Source: Bacteroidales bacterium UBA3834 | Lineage (GTDB): Bacteria > Bacteroidota > Bacteroidia > Bacteroidales > P3 | Assembly: GCA_002392965.1 (NCBI GenBank) | Contig: DGIA01000025.1 | Coordinates: 1-22,734, forward strand | DNA: 22,734 nt | Reading direction: 5' to 3' | Shown here: piece after piece, positions 6,749 to 12,981 of the stretch | How positions within the stretch are numbered: position 1 is the stretch's first letter | Layout: the number at the start of each line of letters is the position of its first letter | Notes under the pieces: generated by a model | Seen by the model: the letters and a program-made list of their open reading frames with translations, nothing else | What the model was told of the DNA's origin: nothing | The model's database searches: none | Translations under genes and position numbers: made by a program

Positions 6749-8430
6749 AACTGGCAGATAATATCTATTCCCCGTTGGGGGCCACCACGCGTGCCAACTA
6801 CGATGCCGTGATGGAGGGGCGCACCATGTTGCGTCAGTATTCGCTACCCGACGGTTCCCGCTATACCGCGTCGCTCTTCCCGGAAGCGGAACGCCACGAT
6901 GACGCAACTTATACTTTCTTCGAGCAACTGTGCATAGTTTCCGCCTCGGATGCTGTTGCCCGTGCCGGCATCGACCCCCGTTCAGACCGTGTGCGGTTCT
7001 TCCTCTCCACCACCAAGGGCAATGTGCACCTGTTGGCCGAGGGCAAAGAGGAACGTGCCTTGTTGGGTACATCAGCCAAGTTGATATGCCGCCATTTCGG
7101 CAACCCCAATCCGCCAGTGGTCATCAGCAATGCCTGCATCAGTGGAGTGAGTGCCCAGATTGTCGCCATGCGGAGCATCGAGGCGGGGCTCTGCGACACG
7201 GCAGTCGTCATCGGATGTGACGTACAGAGTGAGTTTATCATCAGCGGGTTCCAGTGCCTGCATGCCCTCTCTCCCGACCCATGCCGACCCTTCGACCGCG
7301 ACCGATGCGGTCTGAACCTCGGCGAAGCGGCTGCAACGATAGTCTATAGTGGCCAGTGGCCAGTGGTCAGTGGTCAGCCATGGGTGGCGGCGGCCGGTGC
7401 CATGTGCAACGACGCCAACCATATCTCGGGTCCCTCCCGCACAGGCGAAGGTTCCTACCGTTGCCTCCAGGCGTTGGATATCAACCCCTCTGAGATTGCT
7501 TTTGTGTCGGTGCACGGTACCTCGACACTCTACAACGACGAGATGGAGAGCATCGCGCTTGAACGTGCCGGGCTTTCCGATGTGCCGCTCTTCAGCCTGA
7601 AGGGTGTATATGGGCACACTATGGGGGCCGCCGGCGTGTTGGAAACCATTCTCTCCATGCAGGCCGTAGAGCACGGCGTGGTCTTTGGCACCCGTGGATT
7701 CGAGCATGTCGGTGTCAGCGGCAAAGTCACCGTCAGTGCCGACGCCCGTACTACCGACCGCCACAGCTTTGTCAAGCTCATGTCCGGCTTTGGCGGATGC
7801 AATGCCGCGATGCTCTTCAAGCAAATTTGGGGTGGGGATTGTGTAGGGGGGAGCACAGGACGACAAGTGCAACCCACTAACCACGATTCACTATACACTA
7901 TAAAACTTACCCCTTCCGACGGAGATCTTGCCGACCTTTATCGCACCAGTGTCGGCGACTATCCCAAGTTCTTCAAGATGGACCCCTTGGCCCGTCTGGG
8001 TTTTGTGGCAAGCGAGATGCTGCTGAAGAAACTCAAGTCTGAAAACATTGCACAAGACACTCCATACGGAGTACTGCTGTTCAACCGGTCCTCCTCGTTG
8101 GCCGACGACAGAGCCTATCAGGCCACTATCGCCGACCATGCCAACTTCTTCCCGTCGCCATCCCTGTTTGTCTATACCCTTCCCAACATCGTCACCGGCG
8201 AGATAGCCATCCGCAACCATTTCCAGACCGAGACCAATTTCATGGTGCTTGACAGTCTCCGTCCCCGCGTGATAGCCGAGCAGGCCGCTTTGGCCGCACA
8301 GCATTCGGCCATGATTACAGGCTGGGTCGATTACATGGACGACAGCCATTATCAGGCCATCCTGCTGATGGTACCGCAAGGGACAACCATGGAAACCATT
8401 GAAGAGAAAATCAATCAAATAATTCAATAA
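6739..8430 (+). CDS. Ketosynthase 2 fused to a C-terminal KS-like domain
   Basis: This 563-aa protein has two parts. Residues 1 to about 362 are a ketosynthase with a full catalytic set: Cys133 (NACISG), His259 (SVHGTST) and His293 (KGVYGHTMGA), ending at FGGCNAAMLF. Residues about 388-563 form a second, smaller domain with the block SPSLFVYTLPNIVTGEIAIRN. This resembles the Ketoacyl-synt_2 / KS-N-terminal-like proteins usually encoded separately in Bacteroidota pigment loci; no KS active-site Cys is visible in it. The joint (about 363-388) is low-complexity and encoded by repeat-like DNA, suggesting a gene fusion. Residues 204-215 (SGQWPVVSGQPW) come from a 7-bp tandem repeat. A GTG at 6727 is an alternative start. 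Confidence 0.85.
   Translation: MVVKLADNIYSPLGATTRANYDAVMEGRTMLRQYSLPDGSRYTASLFPEAERHDDATYTFFEQLCIVSASDAVARAGIDPRSDRVRFFLSTTKGNVHLLAEGKEERALLGTSAKLICRHFGNPNPPVVISNACISGVSAQIVAMRSIEAGLCDTAVVIGCDVQSEFIISGFQCLHALSPDPCRPFDRDRCGLNLGEAAATIVYSGQWPVVSGQPWVAAAGAMCNDANHISGPSRTGEGSYRCLQALDINPSEIAFVSVHGTSTLYNDEMESIALERAGLSDVPLFSLKGVYGHTMGAAGVLETILSMQAVEHGVVFGTRGFEHVGVSGKVTVSADARTTDRHSFVKLMSGFGGCNAAMLFKQIWGGDCVGGSTGRQVQPTNHDSLYTIKLTPSDGDLADLYRTSVGDYPKFFKMDPLARLGFVASEMLLKKLKSENIAQDTPYGVLLFNRSSSLADDRAYQATIADHANFFPSPSLFVYTLPNIVTGEIAIRNHFQTETNFMVLDSLRPRVIAEQAALAAQHSAMITGWVDYMDDSHYQAILLMVPQGTTMETIEEKINQIIQ
7348..7375 (+). repeat. 7-bp tandem repeat inside the ketosynthase 2 gene
   Basis: Four consecutive 7-bp units (agtggcc, agtggcc, agtggtc, agtggtc) are read in frame. 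They encode most of the peptide SGQWPVVSGQPW at residues 204-215 of ketosynthase 2. Seven is not a multiple of three, so successive units are read in different frames. The insertion lies just after GEAAATIVY, where other ketosynthases (including the two others here) continue with a Glu-rich segment and EHA..RG helix, so it replaces or displaces a surface element rather than the active site. Confidence 0.85.
7889..7902 (+). repeat. Short cactata duplication in the KS2 interdomain linker
   Basis: Two perfect copies of cactata lie in a stretch (about 7850-7910) that otherwise resembles non-coding spacer DNA, with G-runs, and codes for the low-complexity linker between the ketosynthase and the KS-like domain. 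I read it as the remnant of an intergenic spacer read through after loss of a stop codon. Confidence 0.5.
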
Positions 8431-8443
8431 ATTATTCATTCAC

Positions 8444-8704
8444 ATGGAAGAACTTATTTTGCAACTGAAGAAACAGATTATCGAAGTGCTCAACCTCGAA
8501 GACGTCCGTCCCGAGGATATCGACGAGAACGCCCCTCTCTTCGGCAACGAGGGCCTCGGCCTCGACAGCATCGATGCCCTTGAACTCATTGTCCTCATGG
8601 AGAAAAACTACGGTATCCGTCTGCAAGACCCCAACCAGGGCAAGGAAATCTTCAAGTCTGTGGCAGTCATGGCCGATTACATCAGCAAGAACCGCACCAA
8701 GTAA
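8444..8704 (+). CDS. Acyl carrier protein 2
   Basis: This 86-aa ACP has the phosphopantetheine attachment Ser42 in LGLDSIDALEL. It differs from ACP 1 in having DSI instead of DSL and a longer loop before the motif (FGNEGLGLDSID), a feature I associate with aryl polyene/flexirubin-type ACPs. It sits 13 bp after ketosynthase 2 and 6 bp before ketosynthase 3, so it is probably the extension ACP for these condensing enzymes; that division of labour is inferred from position only. Confidence 0.95.
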   Translation: MEELILQLKKQIIEVLNLEDVRPEDIDENAPLFGNEGLGLDSIDALELIVLMEKNYGIRLQDPNQGKEIFKSVAVMADYISKNRTK

Positions 8705-8710
8705 GCAAGG

Positions 8711-10822
8711 ATGAACAACATCCTCATCACAGGGGCTGGTATCGTGTCGGCCATTGGTGTCGGCAAGGAGGAGACTCTCCGTTCGTTGCTTGAGCAGCGC
8801 AGCGGCATACGCCCTGTGCACTACCTCAAGACCGACCACCATGAGTTTCCTGTGGGCGAGGTGCAACTCTCCAACGACGAGATGTGCGCCCTCCTCGGCA
8901 TCGACCCGCAGACCCAACCTACCACGCGTACTGCACTGATGGGTATGGTGGCTTTGAAGGAAGCCTTGGAACAATCGGGTCTTACCTCCGACATGTATCC
9001 ATCCATTCCTCTCATTTCCGGCACCACCGTCGGCGGTATGGACAAGAGCGAGCAGTACTACCTCGACTTCCTGGAGAACGACAGCCGCAACGAGTATATA
9101 CGTACCCACGACTGCGGTGCCTGCACCGAGATGATGGCCGACCATTTCGGCCGCTTCCGCATGCTGACCACCCTCTCCACGGCCTGCTCTTCGGCCGCCA
9201 ACGCGGTGATTACCGGAGCTGAACTTATCCGTGCCGGCCTTGCCGATTGTGTGATAGTGGGAGGCACTGAGGGTATCACCAAGTTCCACCTCAACGGCTT
9301 TGCGTCGTTGATGATTCTCGACAAGGAACCCTGCCGTCCATTTGATGCTTCGCGTGCCGGTCTCAACCTCGGAGAAGGTGCCGCCTGGCTGGTCCTTGAG
9401 ACAGAGGAACATGCACGCCGCCGTGGAGTCACGCCGCTGATGCGACTGGCTGGCTACGGCAACGCCTGCGACGCATTCCATCAGACGGCTACATCGGCCG
9501 ACGGCGAGGGCCCTTATCGTGCCATGAAACAGGCTCTTGCAAGTGCCGGAGTAACACCTGGACAGGTGGATTACATCAACACCCACGGTACCGGCACCGG
9601 CAACAACGACCTCACAGAGAGCGTGGCTATGCGTCGTCTGTTCGGCGACCAGATGCCGCCGTTCTCTTCGACCAAGGCATTCACGGGACACACTACCTCC
9701 GCATCCGGTACCATCGAGGCGGTTATCTGCATGCTGGCCATGCAACATGGGTTCCTGCCTGTCAATCTGCGTTTCAAGGACGCCGGCGAAGGCCTGACAC
9801 CTGTCCATGAGCCCACGCAGAAAGCGCTGCGGTATGTCCTCAGCAATGCCTTCGGTTTCGGTGGCAACGACAGCGCATTGCTTTTCGAGAATGAAGAATT
9901 TGTAAAAAGGAAAGAGGCGTCTGCTGTCGTTTCCGAGAGCCCTTCGGTCAACAAGATCTATCTGCTATCTGCCGCACAGGTTTCCGCACAGGAGCCGTTG
10001 TGCGACCAATGGAAAGACCATCCAATACCACTCACCGAGCCGCTCACACGCAGCCGTGAGGCCGACTACAAGCAGTTTATCCCGCCCCTTGAGGCACGTC
10101 GCATGGGCCGTATCCTCAAGCGTGCCATCGCCACCGCCTGCACTGCCATGACCGATGCGGGGGTGGGTACTCCCGAGGCCATTGTCACCGGCACCGGCCT
10201 TGGCTGTATAGAGAACACCGAAATATTCCTCGATGCCCTCTGCCGTCAGGGTGAGGATCAGATGATGCCCACGCGTTTCATGTCCTCCACCCATAACACC
10301 ATGTCTTCCATCGTGGCCATCAACCTGCATGCCAACGGCTACAATGCCACCTATGCCCACAACACCGTCTCGTTCCAGAGCGCCTTGATGGACGCCCTCT
10401 TGCAGCTGCGCCGTGGTGCGGTGCATAACGCTATGGTTTGCGCCCACGATGAAATGACACCCTCTTACCATGCCTTGCTTTGCAAAGGAGGGTTCTTGAA
10501 AGGGAAGAAAGCCTCCGAATGCGCAGTGAGCATGATGCTGGCCACAGAAAACAATGGCCGGGCCCTCTGCGAGGTGGCTGGTATGCGCATGCTCTACCGT
10601 CCCACCGAGGCCGAGAAGCAACAGGCCTTCGACAGCCTTGTCGCCTCTTCCGACGTGGTGGTCGCTGACGGCTATCCCGAACTCTTCGGTGTCAACTATA
10701 CCACTCCTGCCCTTGACCTTTACGCAGCCGCACACCTCATGGGCGACAAGCCCGTGGTGGTGCGCTACTGTGACGAAAACCATTATTCATTGATACTCCT
10801 CAAACCATGTGGAGACTTTTGA
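8711..10822 (+). CDS. Ketosynthase 3 fused to a chain-length-factor-like domain
   Basis: This 703-aa protein contains a complete FabF-like ketosynthase at residues 1 to about 393, with Cys159 (STACSSA), His292 (NTHGTGTG), His327 (KAFTGHTTSASG) and FGFGGNDSALL. After a linker (about 394-412), residues 413-703 form a second thiolase-fold-like region lacking the nucleophilic Cys: the matching stretch is NTVSFQSALMDAL, with Gln556 near the place where type II PKS chain-length factors have Gln. The segment TGTGLGCIENTEIFLD is also KS-like. In E. coli-type aryl polyene systems the KS and CLF are separate proteins that pair; here both appear in one chain. Its end overlaps the next gene by 16 bp. Confidence 0.88.
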   Translation: MNNILITGAGIVSAIGVGKEETLRSLLEQRSGIRPVHYLKTDHHEFPVGEVQLSNDEMCALLGIDPQTQPTTRTALMGMVALKEALEQSGLTSDMYPSIPLISGTTVGGMDKSEQYYLDFLENDSRNEYIRTHDCGACTEMMADHFGRFRMLTTLSTACSSAANAVITGAELIRAGLADCVIVGGTEGITKFHLNGFASLMILDKEPCRPFDASRAGLNLGEGAAWLVLETEEHARRRGVTPLMRLAGYGNACDAFHQTATSADGEGPYRAMKQALASAGVTPGQVDYINTHGTGTGNNDLTESVAMRRLFGDQMPPFSSTKAFTGHTTSASGTIEAVICMLAMQHGFLPVNLRFKDAGEGLTPVHEPTQKALRYVLSNAFGFGGNDSALLFENEEFVKRKEASAVVSESPSVNKIYLLSAAQVSAQEPLCDQWKDHPIPLTEPLTRSREADYKQFIPPLEARRMGRILKRAIATACTAMTDAGVGTPEAIVTGTGLGCIENTEIFLDALCRQGEDQMMPTRFMSSTHNTMSSIVAINLHANGYNATYAHNTVSFQSALMDALLQLRRGAVHNAMVCAHDEMTPSYHALLCKGGFLKGKKASECAVSMMLATENNGRALCEVAGMRMLYRPTEAEKQQAFDSLVASSDVVVADGYPELFGVNYTTPALDLYAAAHLMGDKPVVVRYCDENHYSLILLKPCGDF

Positions 10823-11160
10823 TTCTCGTGTGCATCCAGACCGCCTTCCTCAGCGGTGGGCAGGTACTGCTCAAGCTGGCACTGGCCCAGCTGCCTAAGT
10901 TCAGCTGGACGTGGTCCTACTTCCGTGCCGTGCTCACCGACTGGTGGCTCGCCGCCTGCGGCCTCTCTTTCGGTGCCGCCACGGTGCTTTGGCTTTACAT
11001 ACTCAAGCACTTCCCCTTCTCCCAGGCCTATCCGCTCACCGCCCTGGGCTATGTCTTCGGCATGGTGGCCGCCATCCTCGTCTTCGGCGAGAGCGTTCCC
11101 TTCAGCCGCTGGATAGGTGTGGTGCTCATCGTCGCCGGTTGTTTCTTCATCATGCGTTAA
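10807..11160 (+). CDS. Small four-helix membrane protein, EamA/SMR-like half transporter
   Basis: This 117-aa protein has four predicted membrane segments (about 4-24, 46-66, 75-94, 98-116). The pattern GxxxLLKLAL in helix 1 and AYPLTALGYVFGMVAAILVFGE in helix 3 followed by W/GVVLIVAG in helix 4 is typical of EamA/DMT and small multidrug resistance-type half-size transporters, including the ArnE/ArnF flippase-like group. Such proteins act as dimers. In this operon it could flip a lipid-linked or glycosylated intermediate, or export a precursor. It overlaps the end of ketosynthase 3 by 16 bp, indicating coupled translation. Confidence 0.8.
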   Translation: MWRLLILVCIQTAFLSGGQVLLKLALAQLPKFSWTWSYFRAVLTDWWLAACGLSFGAATVLWLYILKHFPFSQAYPLTALGYVFGMVAAILVFGESVPFSRWIGVVLIVAGCFFIMR

Positions 11161-11171
11161 TAAATACCGTA

Positions 11172-11876
11172 ATGGATAAATCGCTCACATTAAGCATTGA
11201 CAAGGTATCACCTCCGTCTCACCTCCGTCTCAACTCCGTCTCAACTCCGTCTCAACTCCGTCGGCGAACGGAGGTGAAACGGTGGAGAGGTGTAGTGGCA
11301 ATGGTGGTGATGATATGTCTTTGCTTGACCATGCAGGCGCAAAGCGAGGCGCTGGCAGGCACCAAGCGTACCGAGGTGCTTACGGCCATCGCTGCCGCCC
11401 AACAGCCCAAGCCGGGCAAGACACTGAACTACAGCTTCCGCCAGACCAAGCACTCGCGCCTGTTGGCCGAGGATGCCGTATCGAAAGGAAGGCTTTCCCT
11501 CGGCGAGCGCACCATGCAGTGGCAATACACCGAGCCGATGACTTTCACGTTGGTGGTCGATGGCGACTCTATCTACACGGTCAACGACGGCAAGCGTAGC
11601 AGCCTTTCGGGAGCGGCCGACAAGATGTCGCGGGGGCTGGCTCAGATGATGAAACAGATGACCGACGGCTCGAGCCTGGCTGACGAACGGATATTCGAAA
11701 CCGTGCTCACCGAGGAGTCCACCTGCTACCGTGCCCTGCTGACCCCCAAGCGGCGGGATATGCGACGCATGATGCAGCAAGCCGAACTGACATTCGACCG
11801 CAAGAGCATGTGCATCAAGAGCGTGCGCCTGGTGGAGAAGGATGGATATACGCAAATCGATTTCACACGGCAATGA
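11172..11876 (+). CDS. LolA-like periplasmic outer-membrane carrier protein
   Basis: From the ATG at 11172 the protein is 234 aa; the mature part resembles the LolA-like proteins found in aryl polyene clusters (single domain, beta-rich, ending VRLVEKDGYTQIDFTRQ). LolA-type carriers shuttle lipidic cargo across the periplasm, here presumably polyene-lipid. The start is uncertain. The first ~34 residues are encoded by an 11-bp tandem repeat, while a textbook signal peptide begins at the GTG at 11274 (MKRWRGVVAMVVMICLCLTM, cleavage probably after MQAQ). The true start may thus be 11274, with the repeat as spacer. The stop overlaps the next ATG (ATGA). Confidence 0.75.
   Translation: MDKSLTLSIDKVSPPSHLRLNSVSTPSQLRRRTEVKRWRGVVAMVVMICLCLTMQAQSEALAGTKRTEVLTAIAAAQQPKPGKTLNYSFRQTKHSRLLAEDAVSKGRLSLGERTMQWQYTEPMTFTLVVDGDSIYTVNDGKRSSLSGAADKMSRGLAQMMKQMTDGSSLADERIFETVLTEESTCYRALLTPKRRDMRRMMQQAELTFDRKSMCIKSVRLVEKDGYTQIDFTRQ
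11209..11263 (+). repeat. 11-bp tandem repeat, five copies, at the 5' end of the LolA-like gene
   Basis: Five adjoining 11-bp units are present: two of cacctccgtct, two of caactccgtct and one of caactccgtcg. Just downstream GGAGGTG (11270-11276) is the reverse complement of the CACCTCC in the first two units, so a hairpin that covers the GTG start candidate at 11274 is possible. The unit length is not a multiple of three. If the ATG at 11172 is used, copy-number change would shift the reading frame; if GTG 11274 is used, it only changes the spacer. Confidence 0.9.
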
Positions 11877-12241
11877 AGGTATTGGAAGAGTTGTTTAAAG
11901 TGGAACGGGCCGCCTTTGAGGATGTTGAAGGCACCCTGCGTGTGGCGGCTACCCTGTCGGCCCGCCGCGACAGTGCGGTCTATCGCGGTCACTTCCCCGG
12001 CAGCCCGGTGACTCCGGGTGTGGCCATGATCGGTGCAGTGGTGGACCTGTTGTCGCAGGTGTCGGGCAAGGTCTTGTCGCTCCGCAAGGTGAACAGTGTG
12101 AAATATTTGGGGATGATGAGCCCGGACGATGTGGATGGAGCCACTCTGGCAGCCACCCTCACTCCCGACGGCATTGCCACTGCCACCTACACCAAAAACT
12201 CCACCACTTACGCCAAGATGAAACTCACCCTCAACTCATAA
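11873..12241 (+). CDS. Hotdog-fold dehydratase, ApeI/FabZ-like, with HFPG but no acidic partner residue
   Basis: This 122-aa protein carries the FabA/FabZ box HFPGSPVTPGV at residues 40-50. In FabZ the catalytic Glu (FabA: Asp) lies 14 residues after the His; here that position is Gly54, with the nearest acid at Asp58. The protein therefore has the His but not the canonical acid, the reverse of the hotdog protein at 5928-6341. Because hotdog dehydratase active sites take His from one subunit and acid from the other, the two may form one functional heterodimer. Start ATG at 11873 overlaps the LolA-like stop; a longer in-frame extension upstream is only read-through of that gene. Confidence 0.82.
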   Translation: MKVLEELFKVERAAFEDVEGTLRVAATLSARRDSAVYRGHFPGSPVTPGVAMIGAVVDLLSQVSGKVLSLRKVNSVKYLGMMSPDDVDGATLAATLTPDGIATATYTKNSTTYAKMKLTLNS

Positions 12242-12249
12242 TTCACAAC

Positions 12250-12981
12250 ATGTCCTACTGCATCGTCATACCGACCTACAACAACAGCCGTACCGTGGCC
12301 GACATCGTCCGGCGTTCGTTGGCTGTGTGCCCGGATGTGGTGGTGGTCAATGACGGCAGCACCGACGACACTTTGAGGCAATTGGAATCCTTCAAGGAAA
12401 CCATACACCTCATCACCTATGGCCGCAACCGAGGCAAGGGCCATGCGTTGAAACGCGGCCTTTCCGCCGCCCGGCGGGCGGGATACGATTTTGCAGTCAC
12501 CCTCGACTCCGACGGGCAGCACCGCCCCGAAGAGGTTCCAAGCCTGGTGGCGGCGGCTCTCGCTGCCGGCACCGACAAGGTGCTGGTGGTGGGCAACCGC
12601 TTCTCCGCACAGTCCGAACCAGTGCAAGGGATGCCCTCGGGCAACACCTTTGCCAACCGGTTTTCCAACTTCTGGTTCCGATTGCAGACGGGAGTCCGCC
12701 TGACCGACACGCAGAGCGGCTACCGGCTCTATCCGCTTCACCATCTGCCTTGTCTCGGTCTCTTGACAGCCCGTTACGAGAGCGAACTGGAGTTGCTGGT
12801 CTTTTCTGCCTGGCGTGGAGTGAGGCTGCTGAGCGTGCCGGTCAGCGTGATCTATCCCGACGACCGTGTCAGCCACTTCCGGCCCTTTGGAGATTTCTTC
12901 CGCATCTCCGTTCTCAACACGCTCCTCTGCCTCGGAGCCTTGTTTTACGGATACCCCCGCATGTTGCTGTCTAAACATTGA
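12250..12981 (+). CDS. Family 2 glycosyltransferase (dolichyl-phosphate mannose synthase-like)
   Basis: This 243-aa GT-A enzyme starts with the motif VIPTYNNS (6-13), followed by VVNDGSTDDT (32-41) and the metal/nucleotide-sugar motif LDSDGQHRPEE (85-95), characteristic of GT2 enzymes of the DPM1 group. The acceptor-side FRPFGDFFR and the hydrophobic C-terminal stretch suggest membrane association. In this operon it could glycosylate the polyene head group or a lipid carrier; glycosyltransferases of this type occur in aryl polyene loci. The donor cannot be predicted. The gene begins 8 bp after the dehydratase and abuts the transporter with no gap. Confidence 0.88.
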   Translation: MSYCIVIPTYNNSRTVADIVRRSLAVCPDVVVVNDGSTDDTLRQLESFKETIHLITYGRNRGKGHALKRGLSAARRAGYDFAVTLDSDGQHRPEEVPSLVAAALAAGTDKVLVVGNRFSAQSEPVQGMPSGNTFANRFSNFWFRLQTGVRLTDTQSGYRLYPLHHLPCLGLLTARYESELELLVFSAWRGVRLLSVPVSVIYPDDRVSHFRPFGDFFRISVLNTLLCLGALFYGYPRMLLSKH

